Assembly (NCBI GenBank): GCA_964447145.1
Contig: CAYURW010000059.1
Coordinates: 1-17,239 of the forward strand
Reading direction: 5' to 3'
Length of the DNA: 17,239 bases
Origin: BRH-c25 sp964447145
Lineage (GTDB): Bacteria; Bacillota; Clostridia; Lutisporales; Lutisporaceae
Made by a program: the position numbers and the translations under genes. Numbering within the stretch: the first letter of the stretch is position 1; each line of letters begins with the position of its first letter. Of the stretch, positions 6,373 through 13,145 are shown one piece after another. A model generated the notes under the pieces. The model was given only the letters and a program-made list of their open reading frames with translations, was not told where the DNA came from and searched no databases.

Positions 6373-7839
6373 TTCATTCTCCTTTTTAATCTCTTCACGG
6401 TCTGAAATATCATCAACATTAATCATAAGCTCGTTCAGCTGTTTTCCGGTGTCGGTTGATGAAACCCAGACTATCCTTCCGTTTATATTAATTGGATCAT
6501 CCCCCGGTGAAAGCCTTAATTTCCCCAAATCGGTCGCATTCCTTAAAACCTTCCCTTCGGAATTAATGAGCATATAAAAGGTTGATTCGTAACCTGCTGA
6601 AGAATGATTTTCCCACAAAGCTGCATATATTCCTTCTGATAATGCTATCAGCTTTGGCGACACAACATTATTTTTGCTTGCGTCTGAAAAATTGGTCAGC
6701 CACACGACCCCCGAACGCTTTTGTTTTTCATACCCGCCGTCAAAGTTATAAAAGCTAAAGGCAGGAGAATCCTCTCCTTCAGAAATAACTACTTGCCTTG
6801 ATACCTCATTCATATCGCCGTCTGTCTCTATCCTATCAAAATCCTTGTCAACAAGAACCATAAAAAGATTCCTGGAATCAGCCGCAGGGTTTGCAAAATT
6901 CAGGCTTTTTTCGGATGATCCCAAAACAACCAGCCCCTTTTTGTCAATTGCCAACCCTCCGATCTGGGAATACGTATCATTGTCATTTGACCATTTGCCG
7001 GGAGGTAAATCCCTATAGGGGGATTCATAATCAGGCATACTGGTTTTGTATGTAAATACGACCTTCCCCATACCCTTCCTGCCTATAAAAAAACCTCTTG
7101 GATAGCCGTCTCCCAAATCCAGATTAATAAAACTATCATAATAATATACCGTTCTTTGGTCGAATGAATGTCCTGATGTCTGTTTCACAGTTTCTTCGGA
7201 GATTATCTCCATGTTCCTCGCATCTATACATAAAAAAAGCCCTGCCTGGTGATTCAATCCATCGCTGCCCTGAAAACAGATCCTTCCCATATGTATTCCC
7301 AGTTTCCCGTCTGCATACAGAAGGCGTCCGGTTCCTCCATGAAGCGGCTCCTTTACATCAAAATCCCGCCCGCCGGTATCAAATCTTCCTGTGATATTGC
7401 CATTGTAGTCATATTTTACAAGAGCCATATTGGAAGAACTATCGCCCTCATCTTCCGTATCTTTGGCAAAAAGAATATAATAGCTTCCCTGGTCGTCGGA
7501 GGTAAAACCACAGAACTTATCATATATCTTTCTGATTTTTATACTGCCGGCCGTCCTTAAACCTTTATCTGTTTTGAATATGTCTACATGTTCGCCATTA
7601 TTAATGCAAATTGATAAGGTATCATCAGAATGTTTGAATAGTACACTATCCGGCGGATAACCATACACCGCCTTGTTGTTGCAATAACCGGGGGAATAAT
7701 ATACCGGATTCTCAGGTATGAAGTTAAGGGGTGTGATGTTCACATTGTACAATTCGGATGCCGACACTGCTGCCGGAAACAAACCGTATGTAAGAATAGC
7801 GATAGCAACGGCAAGAACAGCAAGTTTTTTATACTTCAT
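5335..7839 (-). CDS. Large secreted protein with beta-propeller-like N-terminus and three C-terminal repeats; function unknown
   Basis: 834 residues from the ATG at 7839, chosen because it begins directly with a signal peptide (MKYKKLAVLAVAIAILTYG...AVSASE). There is no lipobox, so the protein is probably released or wall-associated. An ATG at 7881 would add 14 residues but has AAAGGA touching it with no spacer; the chosen start has only a weak site. About 45-480 is rich in short beta-strand and turn stretches (GGLAIDKKGLVVLGS, SPKLIALSEGIYAALW), suggesting a propeller; this is inference. The last 345 residues hold three copies of a repeat of about 115 residues starting I(N/E)G-x(3)-LP, then APKGG in copies two and three, IP-x-G-x-(N/S)S, VP, and GYY-x(3)-G(T/I). 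The repeats look like surface beta-sandwich modules. No catalytic motif is recognised and no genes are coupled to it. Confidence 0.8.
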   Translation of the reverse strand: MKYKKLAVLAVAIAILTYGLFPAAVSASELYNVNITPLNFIPENPVYYSPGYCNNKAVYGYPPDSVLFKHSDDTLSICINNGEHVDIFKTDKGLRTAGSIKIRKIYDKFCGFTSDDQGSYYILFAKDTEDEGDSSSNMALVKYDYNGNITGRFDTGGRDFDVKEPLHGGTGRLLYADGKLGIHMGRICFQGSDGLNHQAGLFLCIDARNMEIISEETVKQTSGHSFDQRTVYYYDSFINLDLGDGYPRGFFIGRKGMGKVVFTYKTSMPDYESPYRDLPPGKWSNDNDTYSQIGGLAIDKKGLVVLGSSEKSLNFANPAADSRNLFMVLVDKDFDRIETDGDMNEVSRQVVISEGEDSPAFSFYNFDGGYEKQKRSGVVWLTNFSDASKNNVVSPKLIALSEGIYAALWENHSSAGYESTFYMLINSEGKVLRNATDLGKLRLSPGDDPININGRIVWVSSTDTGKQLNELMINVDDISDREEIKKENERIINGTLTLPNSGISDKELMFFIDAYSENGTPDNHEDDIRRHQPVTMTKGARNIGFQMTLPYSKSDYMFNYDLLNSSGTGYWKYGYYKPGITQPYEKDGYMVNISMGEKINLTVLEKDIINGSISLPKGEMAPKGGINLYLSVLYSDNSSQSVVAGKYIIIPEGKNSVLYQMQVPRSQLLYSLNFIIADSIPGYLNEGYYGENGTVNSWQERRLFFSSEYNEMNLYVLKGNTIEGNIMLPSGNVAPKGGMSLTVYAKSNNGTDSYYDDYYGYEYLTIPQGESSAHYTISVPEGMSEFCIFYAIYQDEGNYLSRGYYSKGGTIETENYVVNPKNRQSIDFELLPKK

Positions 7840-8247
7840 ATAAATCACTTGTATGATATAGTAGACAACTAAATCATACATTCCTTTCTAGTATTTACGC
7901 TCACTTCTCGGTGTTTATCGAATTTTGAAAGCTGAAGGAGCATAGCGACTAAAGCTTTCAAAATTTCGGCCGGCTTCTTGCCGGTATAGACTTATCCTAT
8001 ATAATGGAGTCGGGCGCTGTGGACTTTTGATAAATTCATATAGCTTCAACTATTCGAAGGAATGTACTGCCACAGTTTTATCTAAATCATTTATAGTTGG
8101 ATAAGTTTAAACTTTTATCTCCCGCTTTCTTTCGAAGATTAAACCCTTCAAAAATGTTTCTCTAAATAACAAGACATTTAATGATTACTTCAAGCTAAAA
8201 CGCTCCCAGGGGAATAACCACTAGCACCTCTCGGTTAGTTGAATATT
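7840..8247. other. Gene-free region with hairpins upstream of the large secreted protein
   Basis: No credible ORF on either strand. A strong inverted repeat occupies 7921-7965: 13-bp arms AATTTTGAAAGCT / AGCTTTCAAAATT around a 19-nt loop, extended to CG...CG with one bulge. It is followed by a CCGGC-TTCTT-GCCGG hairpin near 7969-7985. A plus-strand TTGCCG-16-TATAAT lies near 7979-8006, with no gene downstream on that strand. The rest is AT-rich and unassigned. Confidence 0.55.
7921..7965. repeat. Long inverted repeat in the leader of the secreted-protein gene
   Basis: Perfect 13-bp arms (7921-7933 and 7953-7965) separated by 19 nt, with the pairing continuing as CGA/TCG after a one-base bulge. 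Neither strand has a T-tract immediately after it, so it is not an obvious terminator. Such elements can be dispersed repeats, RNA-stabilising hairpins or operators. Copy number in the genome would distinguish these. Confidence 0.7.
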
Positions 8248-8307
8248 CGGGAATGAACATAATTTAGTGTAAATGGAATAACCAACCATTCGATTGTCAA
8301 TAATAAT

Positions 8308-8396
8308 GCAGCATAAATCGGGCAACGCTGGGGAGCGACCCAATGCTTGCTGCGGCTTATACGGTGAATCGGCGAGTCTTCGGATTCGCCTTTTTT
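8308..8396 (+). ncRNA. Possible structured RNA ending in a terminator, in the IS256 tail
   Basis: The plus strand folds compactly: GCAGCA (8308-8313) with TGCTGC (8348-8353), GGG (8320-8322) with CCC (8339-8341), and an inner CGCT-GGGG-AGCG hairpin (8326-8337). The rho-independent terminator at 8371-8396 follows. It converges on the 3' end of the transposase. No good promoter is seen; TTGTCA at about 8294 lacks a -10. I do not recognise an RNA family. It may equally be a noncoding part of the insertion sequence that blocks incoming transcription. Confidence 0.35.
8371..8396 (+). terminator. Rho-independent terminator facing the transposase remnant
   Basis: GGCGAGTC (8371-8378) pairs with GATTCGCC (8383-8390) through one G-T wobble around a TTCG tetraloop, followed by six T (8391-8396). 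This textbook terminator works on the plus strand. It ends 4 nt before the reconstructed transposase stop, so it would shield the transposase from antisense read-through from outside the element. Confidence 0.85.
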
Positions 8397-8400
8397 CCAA

Positions 8401-8879
8401 TTAACCGTTAAGCCCCCTGCGGATAAACCCCGGGAGTATGAGGGCAGAGCCATCAATCGCTACTTTAGGCCGCAAACCTGTCCTCGAAGTATATCATTAT
8501 CTGACTATATACCAGCCCCCAGTCACGGGCAACTGCGTCCATTTCTTTTGTATCTCCATAACCGACAGATATACGACCTTTCGTATGAATCGTCGGTCGG
8601 GTAAACAGCCTTCGTTTTCGTGAACTTGCGAACCATTCTATGATAACCTTCTACTGCATTGGTTGTATAAATCAGCTTGCGAATTTCATGAGGATACTCA
8701 AAGAATGTCGAAAGTTCTGCCCAGTTTTTATCCCAAGATCTCATTATAGAGGGATACTTCTTATCCCATTTTTCCCTGAATTCCTCTTTTGCATACCCCC
8801 GCTTTTTGAGATCCGAGCATATGCTCGCATAGAAGGTCGCTCCTTCATTTTCGCTTATCCATGTCCCTAAAATGTCCTT
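8401..8879 (-). pseudogene. IS256-family (mutator type) transposase, C-terminal remnant with deletion and frameshifts
   Basis: Conceptual translation starts mid-protein with KDILGTWISENEGATFYASI, jumps after LKKRG to FREKWDKKYPSIMRSW (loss of roughly 70 residues, including the region that should hold a catalytic Asp), then gives LSTFFEYPHEIRKLIYTTNA, a hallmark of the family. Three single-base frameshifts follow: near 8587 (DDS to IRKVVYLSVMEIQKKWT), near 8530 (to RDWGLVYSQIMIYFEDR) and near 8470 (to PKVAIDGSALILPGFIRRGL). The reading ends at TAA (8401-8403). The N-terminal half is absent, cut at the junction with oppF near 8880. The gene is certainly dead. Confidence 0.9.
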
Positions 8880-9227
8880 ACTGCCAAAGCTCTTGCAATT
8901 CCAATGCGTTGCCGTTGTCCTCCACTGAACTCATGGGGATAACGGTTCATATGGGATGAATCTAAGCCAACGCTTTTTAAAAGTTTTTCGATATACTCTT
9001 CTTTTTCGCAATTATTAACAATCTGATGCACACGGAGAGGTTCATTAATAATCTCACGAATTGTCATACGGCTATTTAGGGATGCATAAGGATCTTGAAA
9101 AATCATTTGCATCTTTTTCTTGTAAGCACTTAGCTCCGGTTTAGGTATATGGCTGAAATAAACTTCTGTTTATAACAAAATGCTTTTTTAGCTCTTTAAC
9201 TTCAAGTAGCGGAAACCTATTTTCCAA
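8880..9227 (-). pseudogene. oppF: Second oppF (peptide ABC ATPase), deleted and truncated
   Basis: Remnant of an OppF/DppF-type ATPase. It probably began at TTG 9227, overlapping the end of oppD2, giving LENRFPLLEVKELKKHF. After about 26 codons the frame meets TAA (9141-9143), and the sequence resumes in another frame with PELSAYKKKMQMIFQDPYAS. Compared with the intact OppF1 this removes about 55 residues, including Walker A. The Q-loop (FQDP) and the signature FSGGQRQRIGIARALAV remain, but the gene ends abruptly after ALAV at about 8880, where IS256 transposase sequence begins. Walker B, the H-loop and the C-terminal cysteine region are gone. It cannot make a working ATPase. Confidence 0.88.
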
Positions 9228-10239
9228 AAGGAACACCCCCGGAAAACTGATTCAGCTGACTTGAAGGTGCGTAAGGGTGAAAGTGCCAGCAGCGTACATA
9301 ATGTCCGGTTTCTGCTTCTATGATTTTAGGCATGGCCATACGGCATATTTTCATAGAATAGTCACACCGCGGATAAAAAGGGCACCCGGATGAAGGATTA
9401 AGTAGATTCGGAGGCGTCCCCCGGATCGGTTTCAGTTTTCCTTCGCTTCCGGATACAGAAGGAGTGGACCGTAAGAGTCCTTTAGTATATGGATGCTTTG
9501 TATAATGATATAGCTTAATTGCAGAAGCATCCTCCATAATGATCCCGCTATACATTACAATGACACGGTCGCACATTTCTGCGATAATGCCCAGGTCATG
9601 TGTAATCAAAATAATTGAAGTATTCATTTCCTTTTGCAGTCTCTTCAATAAATCAATAATCTGTGATTGTATAGTCACATCCAATGCAGTGGTAGGTTCA
9701 TCTGCTATTATCAGGTCGGGTCTGTTAGCCAACGCAATCGCAATCATAACCCTTTGCCGCATACCGCCTGAGAATTCATGCGGATATTGTTTCAGTCGCT
9801 CAGCAGGACAAGGTATGTTAACTTGCTTCAGCAGCGCAATTGCTTCTTTCAATGCCTCATTTCGACTGATAGTCCTATGTGCACGGATTGTATCAATAAT
9901 CTGATCTCCTATTCTCATAGTAGGATTGAGTGAGGTCATCGGATCCTGAAAAATCATTGAGATACGGTTTCCTCTTATTTCTCTCATATCTGATTCCGGC
10001 ATATTGAGAATATCTAATCCATCAAATAGGATACTTCCATGCATTACTTTACCCGGCTTCTGCAATATTGACATAATCGCTTTCATTGTGACACTCTTCC
10101 CGCTGCCCGATTCACCAACAATGCCAAGTATTTCACCTTGTTTCAAATAGAAACTGACATTTCTTACGGCTTGTATTTCACCTAAATGTGTAAAAAAAGA
10201 TACTTTCAAGTCATCTACTTCTAATAGTATATTATTCAT
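9217..10239 (-). CDS. oppD: Oligopeptide/dipeptide ABC transporter ATPase OppD, second copy (intact)
   Basis: 340-residue cytoplasmic ATPase that would power peptide import with OppB/C/F. All nucleotide-binding motifs are intact: Walker A GESGSGKS (42-49), Q-loop Gln98 (IFQDP), signature FSGGM (156-160), Walker B LIIADE (176-181) and the H-loop His214 (ITHD). The C-terminal oligopeptide domain carries four cysteines (286, 292, 299, 317) in the spacing seen in OppD/DppD proteins. The ATG at 10239 starts 7 nt after the oppC2 stop, with a modest GGGAT ribosome site. Both partners on either side are broken, so this protein is orphaned unless it works with the upstream Opp1 system, whose OppD it clearly resembles. 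Confidence 0.93.
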   Translation of the reverse strand: MNNILLEVDDLKVSFFTHLGEIQAVRNVSFYLKQGEILGIVGESGSGKSVTMKAIMSILQKPGKVMHGSILFDGLDILNMPESDMREIRGNRISMIFQDPMTSLNPTMRIGDQIIDTIRAHRTISRNEALKEAIALLKQVNIPCPAERLKQYPHEFSGGMRQRVMIAIALANRPDLIIADEPTTALDVTIQSQIIDLLKRLQKEMNTSIILITHDLGIIAEMCDRVIVMYSGIIMEDASAIKLYHYTKHPYTKGLLRSTPSVSGSEGKLKPIRGTPPNLLNPSSGCPFYPRCDYSMKICRMAMPKIIEAETGHYVRCWHFHPYAPSSQLNQFSGGVPFGK

Positions 10240-10246
10240 CTTATCC

Positions 10247-10650
10247 CTACTTTCTCAATTTGGGATCTAATGAATCCCTTAATCCGTCACCCAAAAAATT
10301 GAAGGCAAACATAGTAACACAAATAGCCGCTGCCGGTATAAAAAGCTGGTACGGGTGAGATCTCAATGCTTCCAAAGCATCGTTGCACAATGTGCCCCAC
10401 GAAGCAAAAGGGGTAGCTACACCAAGCCCGATAAAACTCATAAAGGCTTCCATGAATATTGCACTGGGGATAAGCGCAGTATACCAGGCTAAGTGCTATT
10501 ACTATGCTAAGAAACCCAGAGTTTAGCAGCACCATTATAAGGATAACGTACAGCATCAGCGGTATCGTGCTGATAATATCCACAATACGCATCATGACAA
10601 TATCGGCATTGCCGCCCGGGTAACCGGAAATGCCTCCATAAAGCATTCCG
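10247..10650 (-). pseudogene. oppC: Second oppC (peptide ABC permease), two deletions
   Basis: Remains of an OppC-type permease. The first recognisable part, IGMLYGGISGYPGG...MMRIVDIISTIPLM, corresponds to OppC1 from about residue 130. After ALSLV the sequence jumps (about 10470-10490) and resumes out of frame with IPSAIFMEAFMSFIGLGVAT, reaching the typical end GDGLRDSLDPKLRK. The missing inner block is about 53 residues by comparison with OppC1 and includes the EAA loop that contacts the ATPase. The first about 130 residues are lost at a junction with oppB2 near 10650. No functional protein is possible. Confidence 0.88.
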
Positions 10651-10894
10651 ATTTAAAGGAGGGCCCTAAGTCAAATTCTAAAAACAAGCTTTTTAAATAG
10701 TTAAGGTATTGTTCATAGACCGGTTCATTCAGGTGATATTTCTGCATCATAGCTTCTTTGACTTCGGGCGCCACATTTTTCTCCAAGGTAAACGGTCGGC
10801 CCGGTATTGCATGCATTAAGAAAAAGGTTACTGTAATGATAAGGTATAGCGTGGCAATCATCGACAAAAACCTTTTTATGACATATCTGACCAT
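10651..10894 (-). pseudogene. oppB: Second oppB (peptide ABC permease), N-terminal stub
   Basis: Starts at ATG 10894 (MVRYVIKRFLSMIATLYLII...) with AAGGAG about 11 nt upstream. It continues normally through the first membrane helix, AIPGRPF and the YLNYLKSLFLEFDLGPSFK stretch, which aligns with about residues 1-80 of OppB1. It then runs directly into oppC coding sequence in another frame. About 225 residues of OppB and 130 of OppC are missing, a deletion of roughly 1.1 kb inferred from the paralogue. No substrate-binding-protein gene precedes this copy. Confidence 0.88.
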
Positions 10895-10989
10895 AATACC
10901 CTTGTCTCCTTTATACTGATTAAATTTGCACTGAAATTGAAACAACTTTTTGGCACCTTGGATTGGATTACCGGCATGAAAAGATGTCA

Positions 10990-11026
10990 AGAGCATGCAG
11001 TATACATATAGTCAACAGCATGCTCT
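10990..11026. repeat. Inverted repeat between the two opp operons
   Basis: Arms AGAGCATGC (10990-10998) and GCATGCTCT (11018-11026) flank a 19-nt AT-rich loop, about 95-130 nt before oppB2. On the minus strand it is followed by TGACATCTTTTC rather than a clean T-tract, so it is a poor terminator. It could be an operator or the weak end of the opp1 transcript. Confidence 0.6.
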
Positions 11027-11135
11027 CTCCTAACAAATTATATTTCGTATTCTATGATACTGAAGCGGTTAGCTGAATAATACTGCGCATAAGCACAGGC
11101 TGCATAATGTACAGCGTTATAGGCTTGTCCAGCAG

Positions 11136-12098
11136 TCAGCAAAAGTGACAGGCGATAAAATGACCAGTCTCGAACTCCTTCAGCTCCGGCTGCTGCTCCC
11201 CGCAGATTCCCTTTGCTTCCTTGCATCTGCGCCTGAATCTGCAGCCGGGTGGTGGATTAATGGGGCTGGGCACGTCTCCTTCAAGCAAAATGCGCTGGCG
11301 CGCACTTTCAACCTCCGGATCGGGAATGGGGATTGCTGAAAGCAGCGCCTTGGTGTATGGATGCGCCGGGTTTCTATACAGAATACTGCTGGGTGCGATT
11401 TCTACCATTGTACCCAGATACATGACCGCTACCCTGTTTGAAATATGTTTGACCATACTCAGATCATGAGCAATGAACAAATAGGTCAGATTCATCTCCT
11501 GCTGGAGCTTAATCAGCAAATTCACTACCTGAGCCTGTATGGACACATCAAGAGCAGATATAGGCTCGTCGCATACGATAAATTCCGGTTCGATGGCAAG
11601 GGCCCTGGCAATGCCTATCCTCTGCCGCTGACCGCCGCTGAATTCATGGGGGAAACGATCCGCATGCTCCCGGTTCAATCCGACCTTGGAAAGCATCTCG
11701 AATATCTTCTCGGACCGCTCCTTGCGGTTATAAAAGTTATGTATATCCAGCCCTTCTCCGATAATGTCTCCTACCGTCATCCTGGAGTCCAGTGAGGCAT
11801 AAGGATCCTGAAATATCATCTGTGCGCTCTTGGTAAATTCTTTGTACTCCTTCCGCTTCAGCTTGCCGACATCCTTATCCTTAAAGAGCACTGAACCTCC
11901 CGTCGCATCATAAAGCTTTATGATTGTCCTTCCGGTGGTAGATTTTCCGCAACCGCTCTCACCTACCAGGCCCAGAGTTTCGCCTTCCTTAATGTCAAAG
12001 CTGACATTGTCCACTGCTTTTAAAATCTGGTCTCTTCTGATGTAAAAATACTTTTTCAAATTCCTTACCTGCAAGAGTGCGTTTTTCGTTTTATCCAT
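11136..12098 (-). CDS. oppF: Oligopeptide/dipeptide ABC transporter ATPase OppF
   Basis: 320-residue ATPase, partner of OppD in peptide uptake. Motifs: Walker A GESGCGKS (46-53), Q-loop in MIFQDPYASLDSR (94-106), signature FSGGQRQR (153-160), Walker B FIVCDE (173-178) and H-loop His211 (IAHD). The QMIFQDPYASL and FSGGQ variants are typical of OppF/DppF rather than OppD. The C-terminal region has cysteines at 286, 292, 299 and 317, plus Cys320 at the end. The ATG at 12098 has AGGAGG 9 nt upstream, inside the last codons of oppD, 4 nt after its stop. It is the last gene of the complete opp1 operon; no clear terminator follows. Confidence 0.95.
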   Translation of the reverse strand: MDKTKNALLQVRNLKKYFYIRRDQILKAVDNVSFDIKEGETLGLVGESGCGKSTTGRTIIKLYDATGGSVLFKDKDVGKLKRKEYKEFTKSAQMIFQDPYASLDSRMTVGDIIGEGLDIHNFYNRKERSEKIFEMLSKVGLNREHADRFPHEFSGGQRQRIGIARALAIEPEFIVCDEPISALDVSIQAQVVNLLIKLQQEMNLTYLFIAHDLSMVKHISNRVAVMYLGTMVEIAPSSILYRNPAHPYTKALLSAIPIPDPEVESARQRILLEGDVPSPINPPPGCRFRRRCKEAKGICGEQQPELKEFETGHFIACHFC

Positions 12099-12102
12099 TT
12101 GC

Positions 12103-13113
12103 TTATTCCTCCTTTACCAAAGGCACAAACACCTTAGGTGCCTTCTGGTGCATAAGCCAGCATGCTGCGGAATGGTTTTCGCCTGAATCCATTAATTCCG
12201 GAGAGATTTTTCTGCATATCTTCATGGAATAATTGCACCGCGGGGCAAATGCACAGCCTGCAGGCGGAGCGAACAAGTCCGGAGGCGCACCGTCGATGGA
12301 CATGAGGTCCTTCCTTTCATCGCAATCCAGCCTGGGTATGGACCGCAGCAGTCCCCATGTATATGGATGCGTGGGGTTGGAAAAAATGTCCCGAACAGAG
12401 CCTACCTCAATAATCTTACCTGCATAGAATACTATGATTCTGCTGGCTATATTGGCAACAACACCCAGGTCATGGGTAATAAGTATGATAGCGGTATTCA
12501 GCTTTTTCTGCAAATCTTTCATCAGATCAAGTATCTGCGCCTGTATGGTCACATCCAGTGCTGTCGTGGGCTCATCCGCAATCAGTAGCTTTGGATTGCA
12601 CACCATAGCCATTGCGATCATGGCCCGCTGGCGCATGCCTCCGCTGAATTCATGAGGATACTGTCGCAAGCGCATTTCAGCATTGGGTATTCCCACCATT
12701 TTCAGTATTTCAATGCAACTTTTGGTCGCTTCCTTTTTGGATACCCGCTGATGCTTGAGTATATTCTCCTGTATCTGCTTACCGATAGTCATAGTAGGGT
12801 TGAGGGAAGTCATAGGGTCCTGAAATATCATACTGATTTCGGATCCCCTGACATCCTGCATCTGGCTCTTTGAAAAGGTGAGCAGATTATTTCCGTTAAA
12901 AAGAATGCTTCCTTTCTTTATTTTGCCCGGAGGGGTTGGTATCAAACGCAGAATGGATTTAGCCGTGACGCTTTTACCGCAGCCGGACTCCCCTACTATT
13001 GCGACACACTCCCCCTTTTCTACTGCAAATGAAACCCCTCTGACCGATTGTACATAACCGCCGTATGTTTTAAAAACCACTTCAAGGTCTTTTACTTCCA
13101 AAAGATTTCCCAT
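12103..13113 (-). CDS. oppD: Oligopeptide/dipeptide ABC transporter ATPase OppD
   Basis: 336-residue cytoplasmic ATPase energising peptide import. Motifs: Walker A GESGCGKS (41-48), Q-loop (MIFQDPMTSLNPT), signature FSGGM (156-160), Walker B LLIADE (176-181) and H-loop His214. The C-terminal oligopeptide domain contains Cys287, Cys293, Cys300 and Cys318, the cluster seen in OppD/DppD. The start ATG at 13113 has AGGAGG 7 nt upstream. It lies 32 nt after oppC and 4 nt before oppF in the operon. It is a close relative of the second OppD at 9217-10239 (same length class, same motif variants), pointing to duplication or paired acquisition of two opp operons. Confidence 0.95.
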   Translation of the reverse strand: MGNLLEVKDLEVVFKTYGGYVQSVRGVSFAVEKGECVAIVGESGCGKSVTAKSILRLIPTPPGKIKKGSILFNGNNLLTFSKSQMQDVRGSEISMIFQDPMTSLNPTMTIGKQIQENILKHQRVSKKEATKSCIEILKMVGIPNAEMRLRQYPHEFSGGMRQRAMIAMAMVCNPKLLIADEPTTALDVTIQAQILDLMKDLQKKLNTAIILITHDLGVVANIASRIIVFYAGKIIEVGSVRDIFSNPTHPYTWGLLRSIPRLDCDERKDLMSIDGAPPDLFAPPAGCAFAPRCNYSMKICRKISPELMDSGENHSAACWLMHQKAPKVFVPLVKEE

Positions 13114-13145
13114 ATCAATACCTCCTGCTTCTCTTAGTGACAGAA

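Larger units (their letters stand above)
8248..8879 (-). mobile_element. IS256-family insertion sequence remnant
   Basis: The right end is suggested by the minus-strand string CATTTACACTAAATTATG (about 8258-8275), which resembles the TTTACACA...AATTAT ends common in this family. Inside are a degraded transposase and a 3' noncoding segment. The left half of the element, including its left end, is missing: at about 8880 the transposase sequence changes abruptly to oppF coding sequence. No target duplication can be defined. Confidence 0.75.

Noticed and set aside
8235..8456. Minus-strand ORF of 73 codons across the IS256 tail
   Set aside because: It overlaps the frameshifted transposase end and the hairpin element, and reads the real C-terminal segment (PKVAIDGSALILPG) in the wrong frame; no ribosome site.
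9539..9904. 121-codon plus-strand ORF inside oppD2
   Set aside because: Antisense shadow of a strongly conserved ATPase; no ribosome site or recognisable motif. The same applies to other plus-strand ORFs over opp, C69, R-M and secreted-protein genes.
11038..11226. 62-codon minus-strand ORF at the end of oppF1
   Set aside because: Its first half lies out of frame within oppF1; only the last 31 codons are outside a gene and there is no start, so no gene is called.
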